From Penicillus capitatus (taxonomy: Eukaryota; Chlorophyta), in the NCBI GenBank assembly GCA_965649825.1, contig OZ287695.1, positions 1,488,001 to 1,552,000 of the forward strand: a stretch of DNA of 64,000 nucleotides, written 5' to 3'. The notes under the pieces are model-generated. The model searched no databases. It saw only the letters and a list, made by a program, of their open reading frames with translations, and was not told the origin of the DNA. The position numbers and the translations under genes were made by a program. Numbering within the stretch: position 1 is the first letter of the stretch; the number at the start of each line of letters is the position of its first letter. Below are positions 21,115-32,915 of the stretch, in pieces.

Positions 21115-21763
21115 GTCTCTTTTTTTGGTCGACGCTTGTGGCGAAGCGTCACCAACAAGCGAGAATTGCTGATCGAAAGAACCATCCCTAAAAATCCATC
21201 CATTCTCACACTTTTCATGTGTTGTATCATTTAAACGGAGCGTAAACTGGAATGCTCAGAAGGAAAGCGGTGTAGCTAGAGAGTTCCATGGTAATTAACG
21301 CGGGTCGAATTGAGCGGCAACGGTCAACGCGAACGCGCGCAATCGCATTCCGTCTAAACGAACGCACAAACGCACACACAACATCCGAACGAACGCACGG
21401 CCGCTCGAACAACAGAAGAAAACGCAGCAACGCGAAGACATCGTGTCGGTGTGCTCAAAGAGACCGTCTCATAGGTTTTCCGTGTCGGATGACGGGGACT
21501 TACGTCGGGAAATAGTCCGTATATAGGCGAGAAACCACCCGTGTCATCGTAGTAACCGCTCAATCGGGTCTTTAAAGTCGGACTTCTCTTCTTATCGCGC
21601 TTCAGGCAGATGCGAAAAGTGGCGATACGTTTAAGCACCAGAACCGCATAAGAACAAAGGCATCGTCATATTCGTTCGGACAAGCATCGCGAATCGTTTC
21701 CATACCCCCGTGGACGAATATCGGAATCTTAGAACGAATATATCGACGTGACAGCTGGCAGAC
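21115..21763. promoter_or_regulatory. Divergent intergenic region between the RRM gene and RTF2
   Basis: About 650 bases separate the two start codons. Repeated ACGAACGCAC-type words occur around 21355-21420. The + strand frame there (rich in Arg, Asn and Thr) follows this simple repeat and I do not take it as coding. It presumably holds both promoters and 5' leaders. No TATA box or other defined element is clear. Confidence 0.35.
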
Positions 21764-22622
21764 ATGGGCCTTGATGGAGGAACAAAGATCACGCGGTCCG
21801 ACGTGCTCAGGGGTCAGTCGTGGAGATTGGCGACGCAAGACGAGAGCCGGTCGACGAGGGGAGGTTGCATCTCAACGAGCGCCGCCTTCGTTGAGAGACA
21901 GTTGGACAAGACCACGTCAAAGTATGTTCGTTCGTTCTGCCTCAATGTCGTTATCCAACCGTCGGAATGATCGTGCAGACAGATTCGATGGACAAGCTGC
22001 GCTCTTTCGGAACAGCCTCTCGAGATGCCAATCGTGGCGGATTTTTTGGGGAATCTTTACAACAAGACTGCCGTTCTGACATTTCTCCTGAATCGAAGAG
22101 GGAAATTTGAAGATGATCACGCCAAGCACAGCTATCACAATATTCTGCAGAGCCATGGAAGCAGATTTGCGCATCTGCAACGCCGACGGGATGTTTTCCA
22201 CATTCATGTCCAGAAAAACAGCAGTGGCCGGATCGAATGTCCCGTTACTGGCGGTGACTGCATGAGGTGCGTCATCTCAGGAAACGCCTGAGCCTCCTAA
22301 GTCTGTGCTGATGGATGACGCTGTCTGCAGTGCGCCTTTCTCGGCATTGGCATCCTGTGGACATGTCTTCTCGACGCGGGCCATCGAGCAGATGAGTGAC
22401 GGTCGATGCATGGAATGCGGTGCGGTATTTGATAAAGAGACAGATGTGATTCGTCTGAACAGCGAACAGGCTGCGCTGCAGAAGCGCATGGAAGAGAATC
22501 TGAAAAAGAGACAAAAAGCGAACCGGTCCCATCGCTCAAAACGCAAAGCCCCTGCGCTCGATGCTGATCCACCACATCTCGAGCAGAAAAGAGCAGACAA
22601 GACTTCGAAATTCAATCCTTGA
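21764..22622 (+). CDS. RTF2: Replication termination factor 2-type RING protein
   Basis: Exons 21764-21921, 21979-22266 and 22331-22622 join in frame to about 245 residues; the introns are 57 and 64 nt. The N terminus MGLDGGTKITRSD is the hallmark RTF2 start. The modified RING/U-box halves follow: RWTSCALSEQPLEMPIVADF, GNLYNKTAVLTFLL, then ECPVTGGDCM and CGHVFSTRAIEQM with CMECGAVFDKETDVIRLN. The C terminus is basic (KKRQKANRSHRSKRK). RTF2 proteins act at stalled replication forks and are also linked to splicing. The gene ends 32 bases from the end of the convergent GPDH gene. Confidence 0.92.
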
Positions 22623-22654
22623 GATAACTGCGAGACATGTGTTAGAAATTTGTA

Positions 22655-24122
22655 TTAGATGACGTGCGCAGCCGCCGCGTCCTGCAAAGAGGGATCGATC
22701 TCTTGTTTCAGCGCCCGGGTCATCACATCGTCCAACATCTGGACAGGGTCTGCGTCCACTAAAGACAGAAGGGAATGCGTTTTCTTGAGTGTTGCACAGA
22801 GTGTGGCTTGCAGTGAATGACTCTGTAGATTCCTTCGATGATGGGACAGTCGATGTGCAGCTTCTGTGATAACTCGAAAGCGGCTTTGGACGTCAACACC
22901 CCTTCGGCAACAGCGACCATCGATCTCTTGATATCTCCAAGTGTCTCTCCGCGTCCCAATCGCAGACCCACCATGCGATTGCGACTCAGATCACCTCCAT
23001 ATCATCCAAACTGCTTCACGCGTAGATGAGAGAGTCTTTACCGGTGCAGGTTAAAACGAGATCTCCCATTCCTGCTAGACCAGCCATTGTCAGAGGATTG
23101 GCTCCTTTGCCAACTGCCAATCTCGTGATTTCGTTCAGTCCTGACCTGGATGTTCATTTGGAGCACAGATCTAGCGGCGATACCTCGTGTAATGAGCGCG
23201 GCTCGACCGTTGCTGCCACACTCGAGACCGTCACTGATACCACAAGCAATGGCCAGAACATTTTTCAATGCCCCTCCCAGCTCCACTCCTGCGACATCTG
23301 ATGTCCTGTAACATCGAAATCGCGACGTCGACAGGAGTTCCTGCACTCTCTGTGCCACTCCCGCATCCTAAATGCATCTCGCTCGATGGACGTGTCCGAA
23401 TGGCTCTAGACCGACGATGGATGCGATGGTGACTACTGTAGGTGCCTCTTGGGCCACTTCTTTTGCAAACGATGGTCCCGAGAGGTAAGTCAGACGCGAG
23501 TGGAAACTGGATGGCAGAATTCGGTGCAGGATCTCATCCACCGTCTCCAAGGTCTCGTTCAAGATGCCTTTTGTACAGGAAACCAAAATCTTGCCGCTGT
23601 CTTCCAGCTGTGCCGCCACAGAACCTTTGACACACCACACGCCAGTCATATGACATTCGATCCTCCTTCATAGAGATGACCCAGAGTGCGTTCGACGAAT
23701 GGCGTGGGCACCACCATCAACAGGACCTCTCCATGATCTACTACGTGTGCCAGATCATCTGTTGCTCGCATCCCTTGTGGAATCTTGACTCCTGGAAGAA
23801 ATCTCGTATTCTCTCTCGTCTCCTCGACGTTGATCGTTTCCACCACCTCGATACGAGACACGTTATGTCATCAAAGCTGCTCCCGAAGTGCACCTCTGTT
23901 TCGAGTGCCCAGATGAGAACATCATGTCCAATGCGAGCACAGTGTATTCCCTACACTTGACCCATTATCTCTATGATACAAAACGGCGTGGCGTTTTACG
24001 AGTGCTGTGCCCCAGGCACCGCCTCCAATCACACCGATCTATGCATGCATGAGTCGATAAGGTATCCACGAGCAGAGAAGTTGCACATTCGTCCTTGCGA
24101 TCGAATTGTTCTGATCGCTCAT
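22655..24122 (-). CDS. GPD1: NAD-dependent glycerol-3-phosphate dehydrogenase
   Basis: Nine exons joined by eight introns of 43-56 nt give 358 residues. Exons from the start: 24122-24087, 24038-24000, 23950-23894, 23846-23681, 23624-23416, 23367-23184, 23140-23042, 22994-22812, 22758-22655. Motifs: [13 protein letters not shown] (Rossmann GxGxxG), [55 protein letters not shown] with the catalytic Lys, [24 protein letters not shown] and GRGETL. It interconverts dihydroxyacetone phosphate and glycerol-3-phosphate, feeding glycerolipid synthesis. Intron 8 (22759-22811) uses a GC donor, GCAAGCC. No organelle presequence is obvious (start [12 protein letters not shown]). Confidence 0.94.
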
Positions 24123-24513
24123 GGCGTTCACAGGAGTTGAGGGTGATGTGACGTGACGAGAAAGCACTCGAACAGCACAGCGATGGAAAGACGCGTGTCG
24201 CTACGATCTGCGGCGCCACAGGGATCGCATGGCGTGATTGGACGTGCACAAGTGCCGCTCGTGGCACAGCGTCACTCTGTTCGACGCCGACAACACCACA
24301 GTATCCCTTCACCTGCTCGGAGAGGACCATTACTGAATCTGGCTGCCTAGGCGGATCTTTTCTCAGCGGAGCAAACCACATACCTTTCAGAGATGCCTGT
24401 CTCTGGGCGCATGCATCTGACAGGACAGCGAGGATCACCGTTTGGCAAATGCTTAATTTGTTCTCTGTACCTATCGTGTTGTTTAGGTGCGAGTCAGTGC
24501 GTGCAGTGCGCCT
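24123..24513. promoter_or_regulatory. Divergent promoter region, GPDH / adenylate kinase
   Basis: These 391 bases lie between the two start codons. A long open frame on the minus strand crosses it and runs into the adenylate kinase gene, but it has no family similarity and I treat it as antisense. CGTGACGTGACG-like words occur near 24147. No defined element can be supported. Confidence 0.3.
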
Positions 24514-25361
24514 ATGAAGGTCATGATTGCCGGTCCTCCTGCATCCGGTAAAGGAACACAGAGTCAAAGAATTGTGGAAACGGTTCTGCCTTCCATTTGC
24601 ATTCTCTCTGCCGAATGAACGACGACGGTGTTGACAGTATGGACTCGAGCACATTTGCGTGGGGGATCTCCTTCGCGCTGAGATCGGGGCTGGAACGCCG
24701 GCGGGAGGACGGGCGAAAGAGTACATGGATCGTGGAGATTTGGTCCCCAATGAGATCGTGGTGGACATGGTCAAGAACAGTCTCTCTTCGGACAAGGCGC
24801 TGAGCAAAGGATGGCTGTTGGATGGCTATCCTCGTAGTCTGGATCAGGCGACCGCCATCGAGAAAGAAAACATCCGTCCCGATATCTTCCTTCTCCTCAA
24901 TGTCTCTCTCACACTATCAATACTCAAAAGTGTAAAAGTGTGAGATCTAGGTTCCAGATGAGGTGTTGATCGAGAGAGTTGTGGGAAGACGATTGGATCC
25001 GGAAACAGGTGATATCTATCACATCAAATTCAAACCGCCTCCTTCCGAAATAGAAGACCGATTGGTTCAACGCTTTGATGACACCGAAGAGAAGGTCGCT
25101 CCTGTGAATCAGATAAGCTTGAGAACGATATCGATGTCCTTAGGTCGTCAATCGACTCAATACCTACCACAGCAATCTCGAATCCATCCTAGACGTCTAC
25201 AAAGACGTCATCGTGGAGGTGTGCCCCTAACGTAGCAGATCAGGAGACGATGGGTGATCGAATTGCTTTAGATTAATGGAAATGGAACGATGGAAGAGGT
25301 CTATGATCTCATCGAACAGGCCCTTTCAGCAGGGGCTCGTGCGCTCGCTGCCGAACCTTGA
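24514..25361 (+). CDS. Adenylate kinase
   Basis: Exons 24514-24582, 24638-24901, 24951-25094, 25144-25218 and 25272-25361 join in phase to 213 residues, the usual length. Motifs: P-loop MIAGPPASGKGTQ, YGLEHICVGDLLRAEI, NMP-binding region, GWLLDGYPRSLDQA, VVGRRLDPETGDIYHIKFKP (lid), RLVQRFDDTEEKV and the C-terminal ESILDVYKDVIVEINGNG. It catalyses ATP + AMP to 2 ADP. The lid has no zinc-binding Cys, as in eukaryotic long forms and plastid or cytosolic types. With no clear presequence the location is uncertain. The last exon encodes the tail ALSAGARALAAEP. Confidence 0.96.
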
Positions 25362-25608
25362 TGTCCAATCAATGTGCGCGTCCGTGTCAATGCGCAAAGA
25401 TGACAGTGGATCAATTGCATTTAAGGCCATTGCGTTCGCCGATATCTGTCAGCCGCCTCATTGGTTTCGCTTCGCCGTTCGTGCTCTTCCTCGACGATGT
25501 TGCCGTTTCTTGGAAAAGAAGAGACGAACCTCCGTCGCGTACGATCCTGTCGATCTCTCAATCGTTTCTTTTCGCGAAGGGTATCGTCGTTGTGTCTCTA
25601 GTTGGAGT

Positions 25609-27944
25609 CGCAACTGCAACAACGGGAGTGTCAGATCTCGAATCTCGAAGCGACCCTCGCCAAGAGCAAAGCGGTACACGGCGCCGTGGCCACGTCGGTG
25701 AAATGACTGGGCTTCATAGGAGACGGAGCATTTCAAGGGCCTTGTCGATCAACTGCGCCACGATCTTCGCGAAACGAACGCCAAAAATCTCCAACAGGAG
25801 CAACACATCGAGCGCTACAACAAGGTCAGGCGTTTTGGCGCGCATAAGTGGTGACACCTTTGTATGCAACGTAGGAATTAAAGCCGCGAAAAGAGCAATG
25901 CGCATGGTTGCAGGAACAGGTGGCGTATCTCAAGAAAGAGGTCGAGGCGAAGTCGGCCAGAGAGAAAGATGCCGCGAATGCCGTCCATCACAAGACGGAA
26001 GAGATGGAACGGCTCAAGACGGAACTCCAGGCAAGGACGACCTTCTTCGCGGCTTCGGTGTTTTGAGTGAGACATCAGGGAGTGAAACGTGAGCTTGAGC
26101 ATGCAAAGGCATCACTGCAGACGACAGATGTCCATACGGCACGATTTCGCAATGAGGCACAGGCAGAAATTGATCGCCTGAAGACCGAAGTCACCACCAA
26201 GACACAGGCCATACAGTTGTTGGAGGACACATTGAATGGGGGAGAATTGACAGAAGAGCAGAAGAAGCAACTGAAGAAAGCTTCGCTGTGTGATCAATTC
26301 GAGGCAGAACTGAAGAAAGCACAGACCGAGATGAAAGTCATGAACGGCCGGATACAGGAACTTGAGAAACAACTCCATACAGCCGAAGTTGTGAAGGGGG
26401 AACTCGAACAGCTCAGGGAAGAGAATGGCCAAGTGAGGATCCCCTCCTCTGCATAGAGATCACCTATGAGTGACCCATCTTGTGCGGATAGTTGATGCAG
26501 GAGTGTCGGATGTTGGGGAAAGGGAAAGACGAAAGTCGATTGCACGAGAAGAGGGTTGAGCAATTGGAAGCCGAGAAGCAGTCCTTGACAGAAGGTCTGA
26601 CAAAACTGGAACAGCGATGGGAGATGCAGGACAGACAGATACGGGAGATGACATTGCAGCTCGAAGCTAAAGCAATGAAAGGAGACGGATTTCAAGCTTC
26701 GGCTGAAAAGCTCCATTCAAAACTGAAGCATGCAGAACAGGAACTGAGTGGAGTTCAAGCACAGTGCGAACGATTGCAGACGGAGAACAATCGTCTCTTT
26801 GAGCACATTGCCTATACAGAAGATCAGTTGAATAAGGCCAAAGATGTCATCAGTGCAAAACAGGTCGCGCTGTTCTGTCGCGAAATGTGTGTCGATGGTC
26901 GGTTTATCAGGGGATTCTGGAAAACGAAAGGTCCATGATCGATGGGGATCGAAAACAGCAGGAGTCTATGGGAAGGTTGGTGCAAGGATTGCGGTCGGAA
27001 TTGGAAACGAGTCGGCGTCAGATTACGGATCTCACGATCAAAGACAGTAAAGCGGCAGATGCGATTTTGGCATTGGAACGTAAAGCGGAGAGCATGAGGA
27101 CGGAAGCAGCACAGCTGCAGGCACAGAATGCAAACCTCAATAAAGATCTCAAGAGCTCTCAAGTGGGCAGCACCACAGATCGCACGGCACCTCTACGAGA
27201 TCTTCTGCAGGTAGAGGTATTGAGAGTGCAGCAAGAGTTGAATGCGATGACAGAGAAGATGGTCCTGTACAAAAACCGCCTTTCCACTTTGCGCAAAGAA
27301 ATGTCGGAATATGAGAAGAATGCCCAGGAGCAAGGCAGTCACGGCAGTCGATTGGCCAAACCGCCAGAATACTATGCTCTCCAAGAACGCGTCCAGATGT
27401 TAGAAGAAGAGATCGTGGCGGAGCGCAATTCCCATAGCATTACCAAAAACATGCTGCGTCAAGAAAGTGAACACCGTAAGGCACTACGGTACCGTGGAGA
27501 AGGGTAGACAGATCTGTCTTATCTTTAGGTGCAGCTCAGTCGGGCACAACACATGTCAGCACGCCATTTCCTGTGCCTGGATCGAGTTTTCGTTTCAGCT
27601 ATCATCGTGGCGATCAAGCTTCGCTGGATAACGAGACGCCAAGTCTCACCTTTGGATCCGGATCAATGTCCGAAGGGAAAGTTTCGTGGCCGACCGATGG
27701 CACAGCTAAAGTGGAGAATGTTGCCTCCAAAGACAAGCACTCGTTGTCACCCGTCGATGAGGGCCAGCAGAAAAGGGACATCGATGAAGGCGCAATGGAT
27801 GTCGATGACTTCGATGTTTCGCTGCGCTTCGCCACACCGGGTCCCAATCGCCCAGACAAGGCACCCGAAGATGACGCCGACCCCAAGATGGCATGTCCAA
27901 GGCGAGCAACCCTCGTAAGACATGGACCATCCCTTCCCAACTAA
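25609..27944 (+). CDS. Long coiled-coil protein
   Basis: A series of exons encodes almost continuous heptad-rich sequence: LESQLQQRECQISNLEATLA, QLRHDLRETNAKNLQQEQHI, EIDRLKTEVTTKTQAIQLLE, ELKKAQTEMKVMNGRIQELE, then 26492-26870 and 26938-27507. The tail is acidic and low-complexity (DEGAMDVDDFDVSLRF) and ends at TAA 27942-27944. Exon joins are mostly not resolved, and the start lies upstream of 25609 at a position I cannot fix. It is probably a structural or centrosome/Golgi-type scaffold, but coiled coils alone do not allow a call. The antisense Leu-rich frames in this stretch are a by-product of the heptads. Confidence 0.7.
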
Positions 27945-28316
27945 GGCATCAGCCGTGCAGGATTTTCACCAGCTCAGCGCTCAGGTCTTCCAAGAGCATG
28001 AGACTACGAGGGGCTATGAGACATAGGGATCGTGTCCTACTAATAATAGAGGCATGGGCGGAGCTGTGAGACATACATGTCATAATAGTCTGATGTAAGC
28101 TAAGCAAGAGGATTTGTTAAACAAAACAAGTCCAATTTCAAGCCCTTAAGGGTATCGGTATTCCTAATGTTCAGAGGGATAATTGTTTGCCAGATAATGA
28201 AATATGGTGTAGCTTTGAATCAGATCTTAAGATTGCGCACGACTAGAAAAGAGGAAGTAATCTACAAATATACCATCCTTTCAATTAAAACCACGCTTTA
28301 ACTTTGCAGCATCCAG
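27945..28316. other. Convergent intergenic stretch
   Basis: It lies between the coiled-coil gene (+) and the ACT-repeat gene (-). The sequence is A/T-richer than its neighbours with no protein-like frame, and presumably contains both 3' ends. No hairpin or tRNA is seen. Confidence 0.4.
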
Positions 28317-30302
28317 CTACAGAATCATGGCAAATCTGTTTTGATGTGCAGCGAAAGTGCGGCCGTGCACGTCAGGGACGTCGTCTTGTGAGAACGATTC
28401 TGGCAATCCATTGTTTGGTGACCATTCTGAAACATTGAAGGCAAAGTTGTCATGGAGAGCCACCATTCGAGGCGGAACTCGATCTTCTGTCAACTGCTTC
28501 ACCATCAATCCTCCACTGGCAGACAGGAACCCCACCACCTCATGTGGACACACATCTGACCCATCTTGGCGTTCCAGAAAGAACGTATGAACAGCTTGAC
28601 GAATGGGCAGTCCCAAATCATCCGTCAGACATTTGACTTTAGCCCTAAACAACGCACAGGAAGTGTGCAGAGGTGTTTGCTGATTGGATCGATGACCGTG
28701 TGACACAGAGCTGTTGTGTTTTGAAGAGATCTGCAACGCGACAGAGCAAACCTCGTTGATCCATCGTCAAGACGTGCACTTTGAGTCCATGGGGTGCACG
28801 TCTCATGATGGAAGATATTAAGAGGTCCTTCAGTTTAGCAACCTTCTCCTTGTGGAATCTATTTTCGCCAAACCGAGGACGGATGAGAAAATCTTGAAAC
28901 GCTGTCTCATTCTTGTGATTGGTAACGATGGAGGCATGAAAGATCTCATAATCCAGATCAGCTAAGGTGCATAGCGTGTCGAAGAGGAGTTTGATTCTGT
29001 CCTTGCAAGTAATCGTGACGCGCCAGTACTTAAGCCTCGGCCATTCCACAATAGACACCTACCACCCAGACGCTCTGAACAGAGAACGCAATAAGGGAAC
29101 AGAATCTGACGTTGGGTGCCTCTTCTTGTCCACTTGGTGATGCCATGTCGAAGGCTGTTTGCAACGACAGATGTTCATCTCTTTGTCTTGCGACTTCTTG
29201 AAGAAGCAATCGATGGAGACGGCGTTCGTGATGGATGTAGCCCTTGACCTGAAGGAAATGAACATTTTCGTCTGGCGAAGTCATCTCACTCATGTCACAC
29301 CTTTGTGACATTGACCTTTCCCTTTTCGCCTAAGAGTTCCAGAAGATTATCTTTGAGGCTATCCATGCGTTCTTGAGAATGTAGAGGGCCGTCTTTTGTC
29401 ATGACACCGATGACAAAGGCACAACTACCGTGCTGTGTCCACGCCTGAGGAACAAACGTGATGCAGGCCGTCCATTGCTCGTGATCGAACGACAACGGTT
29501 CGCACCGCTAGCGATTTGATATCTAGTCCTGCTTGACAGACGACAGTAGTGGTGTCGTGCAGCAAACCCACACGATCCTCATCCGCCATTTCTATAACCG
29601 TATGCACACACATGCGTTCTGCGCATACATTTCGGATGTGACAGGTCAGCTGATAGACATCGATCACATACCGTCGTTTGGTCGATAACGACAGAGATGT
29701 CGTTCAGATTCGTACTCAATCTTCAATACCTGACATCACAGTGCCTTGCTGGAAACAGAGTCTATAGGTAAGGGGTGTGAGCTGACCTGCTTAATCGTCT
29801 CTAGCTTTTTGTGATCGATGACCTTACCACCCGTCGGTTCCTCCAAGTGAAAGACTAGAGAACCAACCCGTCATCGTCGATTCCCTTTTGCAACAATGGA
29901 GATGATCATTACTGTCGACAAACCATCCCCCATCCGAACTGATCTGTGCCCTCCGTATTATCAGATTCAATTCTGTCAGACATTGCACGACCTGAACATC
30001 ATCCACGTCACATGCATCTCATTTCATTACTATCATTTCTGCTGCACCTCTACAAGTGTGCCTGGACGGTTAGCACTGTCTATGGTAATAATGGTCTCCG
30101 TTGCGTGGGTTTTGTTATCAACCTCGACATTCGGAGGCTTTCGTCGTAGTTCGAGGTCCTTGTCATCAGCTACGGTGCCCTCTTGCGTCACGACGCTCTC
30201 GGGAGAACAGCGCGATTCGCTTTCTTTGTAGGCATCAAAGTTTTGCAAACTAACAGAACGAAAAAAGGGATGTGACTTGCTGAGCAATGAAGCAGAATAC
30301 AT
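28317..30302 (-). CDS. Multi-ACT-domain protein (ACR-like)
   Basis: Exon pieces on the minus strand show repeated ACT domains. The first starts around TETIITIDSANRPGTLVEV (30100) and continues at QCLTELNLIIRRAQISSDGG. A second has MCVHTVIEMADEDRVGLLHD and VCQAGLDIKSLAV. A third has YWRVTITCKDRIKLLFDTLC followed by LADLDYEIFHASIVT. A fourth has LKVHVLTMDQRGLLCRVADL. This four-ACT layout is typical of the plant ACR family, thought to sense amino acids. The start MYSASLLSKSHPFFRSVSLQ at 30302 could be an organelle-targeting sequence. Not all exon joins were resolved; the last exon ends near 28317. Confidence 0.82.
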
Positions 30303-30461
30303 AGAAGCAAACAAAAAAGCGCTTGTCTACATGCAAACTCCAATATCGCACCTGCGAATCCAAGTCATGGCTGCGCCCGCGCTGTCCTGTCGATAAAAGG
30401 GATGGGACATTGACGAGGCACATCAACCGTAATGGCAATCATTTATAAGACCGTTCATATT

Positions 30462-32057
30462 CTAGGGCATCAACCGACGCAGATCGCGTGGGAATAGAGA
30501 TGTTTTGCGAACATTGTCGAGTCCCAGATAGAGCATGACAACACGCTCGAGTCCCACACCCACACCACCATGAGGCGGAGCACCCAGACGAAACGCGTTG
30601 ATATACGCCGCCAGTGACTCCACCGGAATCTCATGCGCTTTGGCGCGTTGTGTGAGGAGATCGGGGTCATGAATTCGCTGTGCCCCGGAAATGATCTCCT
30701 CTCCACGCATGAAGACATCGTAGGAGTTGCTGTAGCGATCGTCATCGGCACAGGGCATCGTGTAGAAGGGCCGGATGCAGAGGGGGTAACGATAGAGGAT
30801 GTAGAAATCACTGTCGTATTTGTCGGCGATGATCTTGCCGAGTGCTCGTTCCAGCATGGTATTCAAATCATCCATGGGGCCGACCTCTTCATGTCCAGCA
30901 TTTCTCAAAAGCTCGATGCCCTCGGCAAACGTGAGACGAACGCGCTTGAAACGGAAAGGGATAAAGGGATACTGCTGCTGGACGGTTTGCAGTTCCGAAG
31001 CAGCTGAATTGGCAAGTCCCTCGCAGATGCTCTCGAATACGGTCTCGACGACGTCCAGTACTTCAAAGTAGTGCTCCTGAATGGCCATCTCAAAATCCAG
31101 TCCAGTAAACTCACAGAGATGACGATGCGTGTCCGAATTCTCAGCTCGGAAAACGGGACCGATTTCGAACACGCGTCCAAAATCGGCACAGATGGCCATT
31201 TGCTTATAGAGCTGAGGAGACTGTGCAAGACATGCCGACTGTCCCATGTAATTCAGCTGAAACACAGCAGATCCTCCCTCTGACGTCCCAGCCACGAGTT
31301 TCGGAGAGTGGATCTCTACGAATCCTTGTTGCAGCAGGCAGTCACGGAAGAGTCGACAGACATGGCTCTGAACGCGGAAGATAGCTTGATTGGCCGGCGT
31401 TCTTAAATCCAGGAAACGATTGTCCAGTCGCGTTCCTTGCTGCACACGGGTCAACTGCTCTCCAGCTTTCTTGGCTTCTTCAATCTCTGCATCGGACCGG
31501 GCGGCCGCTGTCAGCTCGAAGGGCAGCTCCTCAGCGCGGCTGATACAGTGGATGCTTGTCACCTGCAGTTCGACGTCCTTCTGTGTGCATGCCAAAATCT
31601 CAAACTCTGTTTTCTTGACCGCTGCTTCTATATCCACAATGGACTCCTTGGAAATGCCCATTGCATATTTCACCATTGTCTTGGACACGTGGACGTCATC
31701 TGCAAAGAGAATGCACTGAATGGTGGCCGCCTGCTGTCGGAGCACCAAGAAACACGATTTCCCTTTTCCGCGGACCGTATGAATACGAGCTCGTAGATAG
31801 ATAGTCTCCCCATCCATTTCGCCAGTGATGGCGGCAACCTTTGAGCCTTCCTTCGATGCCTGCTCGGTGCTCTGAATTAATTTTCGATCTCCGTATCGTT
31901 CGTGAAGCGGATCGGATGGATCCGATTGGAGGATGGCAGTGGCCTTCTGCTGGCGATTCTCTTTCGGTTTCTTGCCTCCTTTCGATTTCGAAGTGTCTGC
32001 TGCATCGCCGTCGGGGACGGAAAGGGGAATAGCGAAACGTTCATCCCACCAGCTCAT
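30462..32057 (-). CDS. DARS1: Aspartyl-tRNA synthetase (cytosolic, class IIb)
   Basis: This single uninterrupted frame of 531 residues runs from ATG 32057. An N-terminal Lys-rich extension (SKGGKKPKENRQQK) precedes the OB-fold anticodon-binding domain (LRARIHTVRGKGKSCFLVLR). The catalytic core shows FVEIHSPKLVAGTSEGGSAVF (motif 1 region), FRAENSDTHRHLCEFTGLDF (motif 2) and GAPPHGGVGVGLERVVMLYL (motif 3). It charges tRNA-Asp. The absence of the bacterial GAD insertion marks the archaeal/eukaryotic cytosolic type. Lack of introns is notable beside intron-rich neighbours; TSR3 and the hydrolase at 39189 are similar. Confidence 0.97.
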   Translation of the reverse strand: MSWWDERFAIPLSVPDGDAADTSKSKGGKKPKENRQQKATAILQSDPSDPLHERYGDRKLIQSTEQASKEGSKVAAITGEMDGETIYLRARIHTVRGKGKSCFLVLRQQAATIQCILFADDVHVSKTMVKYAMGISKESIVDIEAAVKKTEFEILACTQKDVELQVTSIHCISRAEELPFELTAAARSDAEIEEAKKAGEQLTRVQQGTRLDNRFLDLRTPANQAIFRVQSHVCRLFRDCLLQQGFVEIHSPKLVAGTSEGGSAVFQLNYMGQSACLAQSPQLYKQMAICADFGRVFEIGPVFRAENSDTHRHLCEFTGLDFEMAIQEHYFEVLDVVETVFESICEGLANSAASELQTVQQQYPFIPFRFKRVRLTFAEGIELLRNAGHEEVGPMDDLNTMLERALGKIIADKYDSDFYILYRYPLCIRPFYTMPCADDDRYSNSYDVFMRGEEIISGAQRIHDPDLLTQRAKAHEIPVESLAAYINAFRLGAPPHGGVGVGLERVVMLYLGLDNVRKTSLFPRDLRRLMP

Positions 32058-32059
32058 GA

Positions 32060-32789
32060 TTGGCGGCGACACGTAAAGAACGAAAGGATGCAGATGGCAA
32101 TCTCATCAAGTTCGTTGTGATGTGGACGGCAGTGATCGCAATGAGCGGAATACCACTGGCCGTTGCTCAGCCCGACGCCATGCGATCGCGGAGAATGCAC
32201 TTGGCAGAATCTTCGTTTGGTGCAGGGCCGTTTCGGCGTCGGCAGGTTAGCAAGGCATATCGAAGAGCCATGCGTCCATGTGCACGTTCCCTTTCCGATA
32301 TGAGCGACGAAGCGCTCCAGAAGGCATTGCAGCATCAACAACGGCAGACAAAAGAAAAACCGAAACCGCAATTCGTGTATCGATAGACAACAGGAGAGGC
32401 AGAGAGCACAGTGGTGTCGTAGGGAGCCAACACGCGTTGAGAATAAGAGAGAGGAGGGGGAATCTCCGGAATCTAAAAAAGTCCAGGATGACTTAGCAGA
32501 CCGTTTGGGAGATCTAGCCGAGGAGCAGATGCGACGCGCCATGCAAAGACAAGTGGGAGCAACGAGGGCCGATTGGACAGATGCCACCGATCCCGACGTG
32601 CCTATGGAGGAACCCACATCATCAGAATCCCGGGAACCGCCAAATGCGACCGAAGCTCCTCCTCCACCAAAAGTAAAAAGAGTGAGAAAAGTGAGAAAGA
32701 TGAAAAGTTCTCCTTTGCAGAGCAAGACATCGCCAATGAAGCGTTTTCCGGATGGGTCGGTCTTGTACACCGCAGAACAGTTTGAGTGA
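32060..32789 (+). CDS. Unrecognised basic/acidic protein, several exons
   Basis: Protein-like frames start just beyond the divergent AspRS start. TRKERKDADGNLIKFVVMW lies near 32065. A second piece contains HLAESSFGAGPFRRRQVSKA and AYRRAMRPC and runs to 32386. The last piece, DDLADRLGDLAEEQMRRAMQ, is followed by an acidic stretch (DATDPDVPMEEP), a Pro/Lys-rich segment and the end KRFPDGSVLYTAEQFE. Frame changes imply introns I could not fix, and the start codon is not identified. No family is recognised. Confidence 0.5.
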
Positions 32790-32915
32790 AGCGACGTCGA
32801 ACGCACATGTGTGACGAAATCAGAAGCCTGGCGCCATTATCCATGTTCACATTTTTGGATGGGGTGTGTGGTCGATGCACGATGTTCGAATGTCAGTTTT
32901 GTGCAAAGGGAATGT

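Noticed and set aside
21288-21515. Arg/Asn/Thr-rich frame in the RTF2 upstream region
   Set aside because: It is driven by the repeated ACGAACGCAC word and has no ATG context or family.
23971-24807. 278-codon minus-strand frame over the GPDH start and adenylate kinase
   Set aside because: It overlaps exactly known exons of adenylate kinase on the other strand and has no protein family features; the GPDH start is explained by a 36-nt exon instead.
25714-25905. Leu-rich minus-strand frame inside the coiled-coil gene
   Set aside because: Antisense of heptad-rich coding sequence gives Leu-rich frames by chance.
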